64,000 bases of DNA from Cristatella mucedo (taxonomy: Eukaryota; Bryozoa; Phylactolaemata; Cristatellidae). Shown here piece by piece: positions 32,315 to 43,165 of the stretch. The notes beneath the pieces are model-generated. The model saw only the letters and a list, made by a program, of their open reading frames with translations. It had not been told where the DNA came from and made no database searches. The DNA lies in contig WPIO01000023.1 in the NCBI GenBank assembly GCA_009760855.2, forward strand, positions 4,914,501 through 4,978,500, written 5' to 3'. A program made the translations under genes and the position numbers. Positions within the stretch are counted from its first letter, which is position 1. Each line of letters starts with the position of its first letter.

Positions 32315-34865
32315 CAGACGGGGTTCAACGAATTCCCCAAATCCAACGCAATCCACTGCCGGAATCCACTCTAATTACGCTAACATCGACCAGACAGTTA
32401 GCATTGCTGAGCTCATATTTTTTCACTGCTATTGTAGCACACGTTCGAATTTGTCTGTCCACCAAATTTCATGTCGCTTCGCGAACGCTCGCTTATTTAA
32501 ATGAGCTTTGACGCCGGGCGCCTGTTTACCGCAATCCACCGCAATCCATTCTAGCTCCAGTCCAATCCACCACAAATCAGTTGTGCACTGCTCCAAAAAG
32601 TTTAGAATATCAAACTACGCTACATGCACAATGTACCCAGAAAATTTCGCGCGATTCCGATCACGCGTTTTCGCGAAGTCCACTGAAATAACACTGCAGT
32701 GGCCCAGGCCAATACCGCAATCCACCGCATTCCATCGCGAAACAAAAGAAAGTTCTAAAAGCTCTTTTTTGATTGCTTATGACAGCACATTCTGCGAAAA
32801 TTGCACTTTAAAGTTGTTGCTTGCATTGGCACTGCCGTTCTCGTGCAATACGCTGCAATCGACTGCAGTTGCGGGGGGGGGGGGGGGGCCAATACCACAA
32901 TCCACTTCAATCCACCGAATCAACCGCACACACAATCGAAACACATTGCGTCAAGCTCCAGTTTTTATTGCATATTAAATTGCACCGTGCTTTGTGCAAA
33001 ACCACGTAAAATTTAAAAAAGATTGTGCATCCTCGCACTGCGGCAATTTGCGGCAATCGCCTGAGATGACCTGGAAATACTACCACAATCCATTCTATTC
33101 CACGATAAATCATCCTCAAATCGCCATCGCGAGCTCTAATTGACATTGCATATAGGACTAGACTCCGTTCAAAGTTTACCCATAAAATTTTGCTCTACTG
33201 TGCAAACGCGTTCTCATGCAAGGGATGGCAATCGACTGCAACGGCCCGGTCCCATACAGCAGTCAACCCCAATCCGCCGAAATCCGCTGCAATCCGCCGC
33301 ACAGCGACCAAACAACGTACACTACAAGCTCTAATTAAGATTTCACGCTGCTCTACTCTTCGGTTATTGTGTACTCGTGTAATTTCACTGTAATTGCCTG
33401 TGCCATTCTGCAGCAATGCACTGCAATCTATTCATATTCATATTCATGTTGTTTATCAAGCATGATGTTACTCACCATTCAATTGCATTTCCCTTTGCAG
33501 CAAATGTAAAGCGCCTAGAAAGAGATTGAGTTCTCCGAGGGCGCTTTATCAAGTGCATTATTGTTATTATTATTATTATCGACTGCAACTGCTCGGGCCA
33601 GTACGCCAATCCACCACAAGCCGCCGAAAATGACCAGAATACGTACACTTTAAGCTCTATTAGTAATTGCACGTTGCTCTAATTTTGGTTATTGTATAAT
33701 TGTACCATTTCACTACAATCGCCTCGACTATTCGGCAGCAATGCACTGCAATTGACTCCAATGGCCCAGGCCAATACCGCAATCTACTACAATGTAATGC
33801 CAAATGCCCTGAAATCGGTTTCGCAATGATCCAATTTTGAATTCATATTTCATAGTACACTGGTTAAATAGTCCAACCACATCATTTTAAGCAATTGCGG
33901 TCGCACAATCTCGGGCAATGCATGACAATCAACGCCAACGGCTCGGCTCGAAGCAGCAATCCGCTACAATCCGTGGCAAGTCAACCACAAATTGGCTGCA
34001 CGAAGAGCCAATTATCATTGCATTTCATATTTCTTCGAGCTAAAAGTGAAATCGTAGGACTTTCAAACTATTTTGCACGTGAATTGTCAACAATGCACGG
34101 CAATCGACAGCAATGGCTGGGATCCATACAGCAATCCGTGGCAAATCGATGAGAAATCACCTGCACTAAGCTCCAGTTCTCATTCCAATTAATATCGCAA
34201 ATAATTCCAATCCTTTCAACCAGCACTGACCATTCAGTCTTGGCCATACATGGCAATCGACGGCAATGGTCGGGCAAATACGGCAATCCATTGTGATCCA
34301 TTGCAAATCACTGGAAAGATGGATTGATGAAAAATGGACTGATCCAAGATCAAATTCATCTTACCTGTCTCAGCGCACTGTGTTTAAAGTTCAATCGCAT
34401 CCTATCAACCAATGGCGCACGTACAATTTTGAGCAATTGATGGCAATCGACCGCAATGGCCCGTGCCAATACCCCAATTCGCGGCAAATTGACGAGAAAT
34501 TGGAAGCTCGAAGCCCCAATTGTCATTACATATAACGTTCCGCTGCGTCCAAAGTAAAATCGTGGCATTTTCAAGATACTTTGCTCGTTAACTGTCAACA
34601 ATGCACGGCAATCCAAAGCAACGGCACGGGCCGATAGCGAAGTCCGTGGAAAAATTGACGAGATTGGTTGCAATAAACTGCAACTCTCAATCCACGTAAC
34701 ATATACCTACGCGTGCCCATAGCTTTCATCCATTGTTAGCTTTAAATTGAGGGCAATGTACGGCAATTGACGGCAATGGCCCGGGGAAATACGCCAATCA
34801 TAACAGTCCGTTACAAATGGACCGACAGTTGCTGAGAGAAGCTCCAAATTAGCCGTAGGTTACCA
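32315..34865 (+). repeat. ~175-bp tandem satellite, forward array
   Basis: A core reading roughly GCAATCGACNGCAATGGCCC followed by NGGCCAATACNGCAATCC recurs at about 32514, 32701, 32887, 33066, 33243, 33591, 33763, 33940, 34115, 34268, 34459, 34623 and 34779. Steps are 153-191 bp once the L2 tail at 33428-33589 is subtracted. Units are 60-90% alike by eye and keep the order: CAATC-rich core, AATTGACAT/CATTGCATAT block, GTAAAATCGTAGCA-type block, CAATGCACGGCAATCGAC. Short frames here repeat between units and are not genes. Confidence 0.85.
33428..33589 (+). mobile_element. L2 3' tail inserted in the left satellite arm
   Basis: A short L2 3' end (CAAATGTAAAGCGCCTAGAAA ... (TTA)n, preceded by CATGATGTTACTCACCATTC) interrupts a satellite unit. 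The mirrored unit at about 35207 lacks it and reads straight through, so the insertion happened after the inverted duplication. Confidence 0.9.
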
Positions 34866-36360
34866 TGCATTGGCCAAGATTGTGCGAGCGCAAGTGCTTA
34901 CAATAATGTGGCTGACGTTAAACAGTGTGCTTTGCAACATGAATTCAAAATTGGATCATTGTGAAACCGATTTCAGGGCATCTTGCATCAGATTGCTGTA
35001 GATTGCGGTATTGGCCTGGACCATTGCAGTCAATTGTAGTGCATTGTTGCCGAATAGTCGAGGCTATTGTAGTGAAACTGTGCAGTTACACAATAACCGA
35101 AAATTAGCGCAACGTGCAATTACTAAAAGAGCTTAAAGTGTACGTATTCTGGTCATTTTTCGGGGGGTTGTGGTGGATTGACGTACTGGCCCGGGCAGTT
35201 CCAGTCGATTGCAGTGCATTGCTGCAGAATGGCACAGGCAATTACAGTGAAATTACACGAGTACACGATAACCGAAGAGTAGAGCAGCGTGAAATCTTAA
35301 TTAGAGCTTGTAGTGTACGTTGTTTGGTCGCTGTGCGGCGGATTGCAGCGGATTTCGGCGGATTGGGGTTGACTGCTGTATGGGACCGGGCCGTTGCAGT
35401 CGATTGCCATCCCTTGCATGAGAACGCGTTTGCACAGTAGAGCAAAATTTTATGGGTAAACTTTGAACGGAGTCTAGTCCTATATGCAATGTCAATTAGA
35501 GCTCGCGATGGCGATTTGAGGATGATTTATCGTGGAATAGAATGGATTGTGGTAGTATTTCCAGGTCATCTCAGGCGATTGCCGCAAATTGCCGCAGTGC
35601 GAGGATGTACAATCTTTTTTAAATTTTACGTGGTTTTGCACAAAGCACGGTGCAATTTAATATGCAATAAAAACTGGAGCTTGACGCAATGTGTTTCGAT
35701 TGTGTGTGCGGTTGATTCGGTGGATTGAAGTGGATTGTGGTATTGGCCCCCCCCCCCGCAACTGCAGTCGATTTCAGCGTATTGCACGAGAACGGCAGTG
35801 CCAATGCAAGCAACAACTTTAAAGTGCAATTTTTGCAGAATGTGCTGTCATAAGCAATCAAAAAAGAGCTTTTAGAACTTTCTTTCTTTTGTTTCGCGAT
35901 GGAATGCGGTGGATTGTGGTATTGGCCTGGGCCACTGCAGTGTTATTTCAGTGGACTTCGCGAAAACGCGTGATCGGAATCGCGCGAAATGTTTTGGGTA
36001 CATTGTGCATGTAGCGTAGTTTGATATTCTAAACTTTTTGAAGCAGTGCGCAACTGATTTGTGGTGGATTTGACGGGGAGCGCCTAGAAAGAAATTGAGT
36101 AATCTGAGGGCGCTTTAGCAAGTGCATTATTATCATTATTATATAACTAGAACGGATTGCAGTGGATTGAGGTACAGGCGTCCGGGGTCGAAGCTTATTT
36201 GCATAAGTGGTGAAATTTGGTGGGCAGACAAATTCGAAAGTGTACTACAATGTCAGCGAAAAAATGAGGTTGGCAATGCTAATTGTCTGGTCGACGCTAG
36301 CCTTATTCGAGTGGATTGCCGTGGATTGCGGTAGTAAGTCGAACCCGGGGTCTGCCAGCT
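34866..36360 (-). repeat. Same satellite in inverted orientation (right arm)
   Basis: The reverse complement of 32315-33970, unit for unit. 35301-35728 mirrors 32907-33334 with identical translations over long stretches, and the coordinates sum to a constant 68635 across about 490 bp. Agreement falls to roughly 90% in the units nearer the centre and lower at the outer end (36160-36360 against 32315-32520). A poly-C/poly-G run differs in length between arms (35748-35758 and 32873-32888). Confidence 0.92.
36076..36151 (+). mobile_element. L2 3' tail inserted in the right satellite arm
   Basis: GAGCGCCTAGAAAGAAATTGAG / AATCTGAGGGCGCTTTAGC plus an ATT-rich end replaces the position where the left arm reads CTCCAGTC. 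It is private to this arm. Confidence 0.85.
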
Positions 36361-36898
36361 GCTCATACAGCCTGACGGTAGCCCATACACCGACTTTAGT
36401 CGCTGCAGACACCTCAGAAGCGGCCATAGTCATGGTGCTGCAACAGCTCCTCAACGCTGCTCGGAGACCGCTTTCCCTGCCACCGTTTAGACTACCCACC
36501 CAGCCCCGCCCCCCCGGGCCGCTGAGTGTCAGTACTCCGCCTTTGACCTCGAGTTGCAGCGACCTTAGGTTCTTTTTCGCCGACGAACTTTGTCGACCGT
36601 CAGTCTGGATGAGCGAGCACGCCTCCACATTCTGACCTTCTGACCTCGCCAGCAGTGACGCCTGCTATTCGTCGCCGAGTGCACCTACTATCTACGTACT
36701 ATGCTCAGCTCTATTCTGGAAGCGCCAGTCGCCGACGTCCTGTAGCTCGTAAAAAGGTAACGCACTTTACGAGGCTTTACTACCAACGCGCAGCAATCGG
36801 AACTTCTTGCTTTGTGAGCGAGACCGATTCACCACCTGACTTGCTGACAGCTCCCGCGAGCCATTTTCGAGGCGAATCCTACTTTAAACAAACAAAAA
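36361..36898. other. Unrecognised
   Basis: Sequence beyond the satellite with no identifiable feature. Confidence 0.4.
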
Positions 36899-37016
36899 AT
36901 ACTAGCTGATTTAACAGCCTCTTTATATAGTGACATAAGAGCCTTTATAGCTATCACCACCGCTTGCAGCAGCGATAAAGAATCAACCACCGCAGGAATC
37001 GAACCCACGACCTCGG
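36899..37016 (-). mobile_element. SINE-A, piece 1 of a split copy (3' two thirds)
   Basis: Minus strand: CCGAGGTCGTGG, B-box-like GGTTCGATTCC, CTGCAAGCGGTGGTGATAGC, GGCTGTTAAATCAGCTAG. The copy is interrupted at 37017 by TIR element 2 and resumes at 38096. Confidence 0.9.
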
Positions 37017-38095
37017 TTCTAGGGCAATGCGGCGCAGGACAATTCGGAGCGGACATTTTGGAGCGGATATTTCGGACCAGGATATTTTGGAGCAGGATAT
37101 TTAAAACATCTCTGTTTAAAATTTAAACGAATTTACTTTATTAATTGTGTAATAGAACTATAATACCGTATAATGTAAAGTCTTTTTTAGTTTACTACAA
37201 AGAATTCATAGCAAATACCAGCAACTCTTGCACAAAATCACATTTTTAAAATGTTACCAGTATACTAAATATTAATCCATTAAATTAACGTTGTGACTAC
37301 TGATAAAGATAACGTTCGTAAACCACCATTCGTTTTCCTTTCTCTGATTCTACAAATTCTAAAGCCATTTCTATGAGTTTCTTTACTTATTAATGCATAG
37401 GATAGTTAAAATTTAAATAGAAAACTAAAACTATAGAAATAAATAACTAAAATCCATAAAGTCTCACAGACTATGATGCTAGACTTGCAAGTTTCAAGTT
37501 CCAAAGGTGTCAGTCCACTGACCTTTTCAGTCATGCATTTATACACTGATCCCCCTAGCTACTATGTACTCACTTACTGTGTAATTAAATGTCTTGGTTA
37601 ATTGAAAGCGTCTATGTTTCAAAACTATATACTCACTAATTGAAAGCGTGTATATACTATGTTTAAAATATAAAAAATGAATACATTGCAAATTGTCTGC
37701 TCCGAATTGTCCCCTCCGAATTACCCGTTTTTGGTACCAAATTGTCAGCTCGAATTGTCCTGCGCCGAATTATCCGCTCCGAATTATAATAATAATAATA
37801 ATAATGCACTTGATAAAGCTCCCTCAGAGAACTTAATCTTTCTCTTGGCGCTTTACATTTGCTGCAAAGGGAAATGCAATTGAATGGTGAGTAAAATCAT
37901 GCTTGATAAACAAACAAAATGAATAACATGGTTAGGGGTGACATGCATAGGGTCAGCATGCAAATGTGGTTAGTGGCAGCATGCACAGTGTCAGCACGCA
38001 TAAGCACATCAAGGACGAATCACAGGGACCCACTAAATGCTGTCCTAAATAGGTGTGTTCCGCGATGAATTTTCCTGCACCGAATTGTCCGGTTA
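37017..38095. mobile_element. TIR element 2 inserted in a SINE-A (about 804 bp without its own insertion)
   Basis: The left end holds GGCAATGCGGCGCAGGACAA and further GGAGCGGACATTTT-type subrepeats to about 37110. The right end holds the same motifs inverted (GTCCTGCGCCGAATTATCC, CTGCACCGAATTGTCCGG). The SINE word CCACGACCTCGG is present on both sides (37005-37016 and 38096-38107), consistent with a target-site duplication of up to 12 bp. The interior is AT-rich with no transposase. The repeat architecture (stacked GGACAATT units) and the length resemble element 1. Confidence 0.65.
37785..38059 (-). mobile_element. L2 3' end inside TIR element 2
   Basis: (TAA)n, CTTGATAAAGCTCCCTCAGAG and GGCGCTTTACATTTGCTGC, then L2 3' UTR sequence (GGTTAGGGGTGACATGCATAG, AGTGTCAGCACGCATAAGCAC) that matches 55319-55600 closely. 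It interrupts the right terminal repeats of TIR element 2. Confidence 0.9.
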
Positions 38096-38150
38096 CCACG
38101 ACCTCGGGACTGAGGTCGTGAAAAGCAACCGCCTGACCTAGTGTGCCATC
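38096..38150 (-). mobile_element. SINE-A, piece 2 of a split copy (promoter half)
   Basis: It continues piece 1: the 11-bp arms ACGACCTCGGG and TGAGGTCGTG, then AAGCAACCGCC and CTAGTGTGCCATC on the plus strand. The last five bases CCATC are duplicated after the solo LTR. Confidence 0.9.
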
Positions 38151-38546
38151 TGTAGTTTGTTCGCACAGCAGAGAGCCAGCCGATGCCCGACACCAACAGT
38201 TTATTACCAACGCACGGAGCCCCAGAGCGCACGGCTCCCCTCGGCTGCTTCAGTCCACCATCTGGCCACCAGCGGGTTACCGGCCTATGCCCATACCACA
38301 TCACAGGCGAACCACAGCTATGCACCGGCCGACCCAGATGGTGAATCCACCATCTGGCCACCAGCGGGTTACCGGCCTGTGTCCATGCCACATCACAGGC
38401 GGACCAGAGCTATGCACCGGCCGACCCTGATGGTGAATCCACCATCTGGCCACCAGCGGGTTACCGGCCTGTGTCCACGCCACATCACAGGCTCATCAGA
38501 GGAGCGGGCATACAATACATAGATACACACGTACATACGAACTACA
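38151..38546 (-). mobile_element. Solo LTR, copy 2 (396 bp) inside a SINE-A
   Basis: It starts TGTAGTTTGTTCGCAC and ends TACGAACTACA. It is flanked by the 5-bp duplication CCATC (38146-38150 and 38547-38551). It is the reverse complement of the family at 15206-15557, with the AATAAA on the minus strand near 38203. It is longer than the other copies because an internal 92-bp segment is repeated. Confidence 0.88.
38255..38490. repeat. 92-bp tandem repeat within solo LTR copy 2
   Basis: The word CCACCATCTGGCCACCAGCG starts at 38255, 38347 and 38439, an exact 92-bp period giving about 2.5 units. LTR copies 1 and 3 have only one unit. Confidence 0.92.
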
Positions 38547-38561
38547 CCATCACGGCTCACC
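38547..38561 (-). mobile_element. SINE-A, piece 3 of a split copy (5' end)
   Basis: CCATCACGGCTCACC completes the SINE-A head interrupted by the solo LTR; the first five bases are the target duplication. Confidence 0.85.
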
Positions 38562-39084
38562 ACCATCTACTACGCCTACATCCGGCTTCGATTGACCGCT
38601 CTCTACCTCTGTCTTTCGCTGTCTCTTTCACTCGAATGTCGCATATCGCGGTCTTTCTCACCCTTTGCGTCCGAGTTCTCATGCAATAGTCTCCAATGGC
38701 CCGGCCCACGAATAAATCGTCGAATAACAATGCAGCTGCCATTTCCATAATGAGCATTGCGAAACTGGGGTTTGGATTGCACGATTGTAGGCGACAGTGC
38801 TCGGGGTTTGCCCACACAACATTATGCAACCAATTCAAATGCGCGTTCTCACGAAATCGTCATCCAACGATCCAGCTCAGCCAGCCCCCCATGCACTTTG
38901 AAATTGCGAGTCAGTTTTCATCAACCAAATATCATGGATTGCTTTTGGCACAACCATGCACGCTACGCCTAATTGCCACAGTGCTCCGAAGTACGCCCAC
39001 CACACCCGCTGAACCAGTAGGGTGCTTGGGTACGACCGTTTTTTATTGAGCAAAGGGTCATCCCCAGTGTGCTCACCCAGACCG
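38562..39084. other. Unrecognised; possible satellite relics
   Basis: TTCTCATGCAATAGTCTCCAATGGCCCGG (38672-38703) and a second TTCTCACGAAATCGTC near 38845 resemble the TTCTCATGCAAGGG and CAACGGCCCGG blocks of the 32-36 kb satellite. The rest is unrecognised. Confidence 0.4.
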
Positions 39085-39186
39085 AGGTCAAGCTGATTGT
39101 ATTTGATGACCGAGGTCGTCGGCTCGAGCCCCGTGGCGTATGTGAAGCGCCTAATTCTCTTATGGCGCTATACAAATGCATTATAT
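39085..39186 (+). mobile_element. SINE-B, shortened
   Basis: ATGACCGAGGTCGTCGGCTCGAGCCCCG B-box region, GTATGTGAAGCGCCTAATTC and CTTATGGCGCTATACAAATGC tail. The AGAGATTAAG part of the hairpin is deleted. Confidence 0.85.
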
Positions 39187-40874
39187 TCTTAAATTTCCTA
39201 CTAATCTACTTCACGGACTAATGCATACCATTGCACTAGTGCAGCAAATACTGGCCAAAATCTTATTTCTAAGAAGCCGACTAGAGCCTTATACTATTAC
39301 AGACAGCTGATGTAGAAGCTTTTGAAGATGATTATTGATTCTAACCCCTGTCACTCTTTGAGTGAAATCAACAGTTGCACTCCAATCAACTAAGCTACAC
39401 TTCTTCCCATCAAAAGCAGAAGCAATATATTGTGTAATTAGGTGCAGCCGCCATTTTTCAGTTTTACCGGAAATTAAATTGATGTCTGCGAACTTGCAAT
39501 CGAGCGTGCGCATGCAATATCAACTAGTTCAAGTTGAAATAGATACATCGTTTTCATAGCACTCTGAGAGATTAATAATTTATAAATATAAATATATATT
39601 TATAAATTTATTAGATATTTATTTCAGGCGCTTTACAACTTACTGCAAGAGAATCGATAACCAAGCGTTACGCGATGTGTACGGAGCCATGTTAGACAAG
39701 CAAGCAAAAGAGCAGCCTCCTGCTTCTGGCTTCCAGCCTCGTACTAAAGCTCGGAAGAGTGACGCACTGAGTGACACCGGTTAGTGGGACCTGTGGCTGG
39801 TGACGCGTACTGAATCATGCACAGGTAAGCACGGAAAAGCGCACACGGAAGCGAACGACACAAGTTCAATGGGGCTGTCCAGGGAAAGCTGTCCAGAATG
39901 GGCCCGTCTTCAGCTGTGACCTAAAATATGTAAAGTTATTGCAGTTAGTGACTAAAGCTTGAAGTTAGTTCCACACTTTTCACTGCTTGCGAGCATGAGC
40001 ACCCTCTCACCAAAAGGTTTGAATTGAGTGCTCGAGATGGCAAGACGACCGGAAGCCGAGGAGCGGATGGTTCGAGAGCACGTGACTGGAGGAACGAAGA
40101 GATGGGACGGGTAGGCTGGTGTGTGTGAGTCGAAGTGGCCTTTAAGCCAGAAATGGGATCTTAAAGACAATTCAATGCTTGATAAGGAGATAGTGATGCC
40201 CAGACAGAAGTGGGTGCGATGTAGCAACTGTGCAGTGCAGCGACAGAACGGATGAGCTTAAGAGATTTACACCAGTTATAGATGAATACGGAGGGACGGG
40301 GTACGAGTTCTGTATGATTATTATCGTGCGTCAATGGAGACGCGCAAGTCACACGCACGCGCTATCCAGTTTGGTGGTCCTACAGTCTATATCTGTCAGC
40401 GCAGCAAAATGTGTAAGTGTGACCACTTACACTGACCCTGGCCGCCAATGGCAAAGTCACGCCACACGTCGGAGATTGGTTCGCCCTTCAGCAAAAAAGA
40501 AGACTGTGCACTCTGTGCTAAAAATCGCGGATTCGAGGCTTTTTTCTTCTCTAGGGCCCGGCATTATGACGTTCATTTTCTGATGCGCTATGCGCAGCTG
40601 TGCTGCGACAGCAGTAGGCTTGAGTTCAACTCTAAGTCTCTGCCTCGAGTGGAGAGCTGCTTGTCGCTTTTTGGCCAAGTCACAAGCACCTGACAAAAGA
40701 AGAATATAGGAGCCAGATAACTTCTAGGCCCTGTTGATAAGCAACTTGTATTCTGCCCTTTCGTGGTAGAAACCATTGGTATTAGCAGGCAACATCGACT
40801 CTATAGACAATACCTATTAAGGAACCAAAGCGTGCACGTGCTTAAGTTCTCTCCTTCTCTCTTTCCATTCATTT
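39187..40874. other. Unrecognised
   Basis: Contains a 14-bp AT palindrome (AATTTATAAATATA, 39577-39590, with its partner at 39595-39608), just before a short CAGGCGCTTTACAACTTACTGC tail-like piece. No gene supported. Confidence 0.4.
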
Positions 40875-41144
<270 letters not shown>

Positions 41145-41281
41145 GCGACAGTCTTAGCTTCACCGCTGAAAACCAGTGAAGGGAGTATGTTCCCGTGCAA
41201 ATCGATTTAACTGATGGCTGATAGCTGCTTCGCGCTCTGATGAGTGAGGGGACTCAAAACTAGCAGCAGATAAGCATACAT

Positions 41282-41425
41282 AAATAAATATTAGCTGATT
41301 TAACAGCCTCATTTGTACAGCGGCAGAAGAGCCTTAACGGCTATCACCCCGTCACGCTTGCAGTTGGCAATAAAGGACCGCCCGCTGCAAGATGCCAAGC
41401 CTCGACCTCGGTCGTGAAGAGCGAG
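41282..41425 (-). mobile_element. SINE-A with shortened hairpin
   Basis: ATAAATAAATATTAGCTGATTTAACAGCC, GCGGCAGAAGAGCCTTAACGGC, GCTTGCAGTTGGC, then CCTCGACCTCGGTCGTGAAGAGC. The CGGGACCGAG centre of the inverted repeat is contracted and the B box is mutated (GATGCCAAGCC). Confidence 0.85.
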
Positions 41426-41433
41426 CACAGTAT

Positions 41434-41517
41434 CTTGTAAAGCGCCTAGGAAGAGATTGAGTTCTCTGAGGGCGCTTTATCAAGTGCATTATTACTATTA
41501 TTATTATTAATATTACC
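41434..41517 (+). mobile_element. L2-type LINE 3' tail
   Basis: TGTAAAGCGCCTAGGAAGAGATTGAG / GTTCTCTGAGGGCGCTTTATC with TATTATTATTA end. It lies directly downstream of a SINE-A head. Confidence 0.9.
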
Positions 41518-42723
41518 CCCTGGGCTATCGCGGCCTTGCGAATCGCTGCAGCCCTGAATGACACCAGCTGGATATGTTAGGCCGACCAGTTCTGCCCTTC
41601 GATTACCTGCCCTAGATGTACTATATAAATTGAGAGCAGCGAGGAACCAAACAAAGGACTCGCCGAGGAACTACGTTAGTGGCAAGGCCAGTGTGGTGAA
41701 ATTGGCCGTGACGAGACAGAGTCTGGCGTCAGACGAACTGCAATGCTTGTAACCCTGCCAGAGGCCCGCCATTAGATCGGTTGCTATCGTAGTCTCTTAA
41801 TTATAGTCACAGGATCCTGTGATCGATAGTGTCGAATGTAGGTAAACAGTCGATGAGAACTTAGCAGTAACATTTTTGCTATCGTTGTTCTCAGGATGTC
41901 AGTAGTCACGTGGAGCAGTGATGACCCAGTCTAATGGTGTCCAGTTGTCCTCGAAAGGTATCTCTCAATATTTCTCGATTGACAATTATGTGATGACAAG
42001 AATTTGCTTCAAGAGCTGTCTAGCGACAATACTTTTAAGCATGTTTGACTTAAAAGAAGCACCCTGCATCGTCGAGGCGAGCCGCGAGTGTTTATGGAAG
42101 CACGCATGCGCTGGCCGGTGAAATCGCTTCCGTTGAGTACTTATCTATGACTTAATTCATTTTTAAGCTGGCCGGATTAACTGTGTATAGATACACTTGA
42201 ACGCCATTAATGAAATATGTGTACATTCGCAAGGGGAATTGTGTTACATTCGGCACCCACATTTCTGACACTGCCGCACCACCAAGTGCAATCTATTCAA
42301 GAACTGCTCGTCGCCTATAAATTAAGGTGGAAAAGTCATGGTGCATTGAATATAATAATCAAGAACATCATGAAACTGTATTTTTGCTACATTCGCGTGA
42401 GTTTATGCCTTGGGGTGCATTAGCAGAATCATGTTTGTAAAGCTGATATCCTAGCCTAAACTCGAACCGAGAGCAAATCCATGGAATATTGCGTTCCTGC
42501 GAGAGGCGACGATCTGGACTACGCATAAATATCAAATTTAGGGAAATTTAGCGTCGTCAGGTATATGCAAATGAGGAACGATCAATCGTCTCGGGACCAA
42601 TTCTTAGCCGTGCAAATTTATCCCGGAGAAAGTGTTATCGGGCCGGTTGGTGGAAACCGTTTGCACAAAAACAAGTACTGGTTGATGGTATTACAAATTT
42701 TTTCGGGTTATCTTTTAATGCAG
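41518..42723. other. Unrecognised
   Basis: No gene or repeat supported. Confidence 0.4.
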
Positions 42724-43165
42724 GGTGTAGTTGGTATGACTTAAAAACCACAACTGCACGGTGCTTTTTCGGAAATGGCAGGTGCATCGCAGTTTGAAAG
42801 TCCGGGGCAACTCGCCGGGGGGGGGGAGGGGAGGGGATGGGCTTGTCATCGAGAGAGCGTTTGGCTGAGAATGCGCCCGCATAATAAATAGTTCAAAATG
42901 TATTGGGTGCACCCGGAACACCATTGTATAATAAAAGTTGCATTAAACTGCAGTTTTGCTACCCTTATTTGGAAATCGCACTGCATCGCAGTTCGAAAAT
43001 AAAGGGCAGCTCGCTGAGCTTGGTCATTTCATGAGAACGTACGTGCGAAATTGCATGAAGTTTGTTGGTCGAATCCGGAACGCCGTTCTCTATAATTTGG
43101 AATAAAAAAACGCAGTTGCGCGATGTCTATTGTGGAAATTGCAGCTGTATCGCAGTGTCTCGCCG
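42724..43165 (+). repeat. Three diverged tandem units of ~165-200 bp
   Basis: TGCATCGCAGTTTGAAAG (42783), TGCATCGCAGTTCGAAAA (42982) and TGTATCGCAG (43146) recur with flanking similar blocks: ACCCGGAACACCATTGTATAATAA against ATCCGGAACGCCGTTCTCTATAAT, and GGGGCAACTCGCC against GGGCAGCTCGC. Unit 1 is lengthened by a poly-G run. Confidence 0.65.

Noticed and set aside
32508-33334. Several 60-156-codon frames in the satellite
   Set aside because: The same frames reappear mirrored in the inverted arm and shift between units; they reflect repeat composition rather than selection.
32315-36360. CRISPR-like array
   Set aside because: Units are about 175 bp, diverged throughout and without unique spacers between constant short repeats; this is a eukaryotic satellite.
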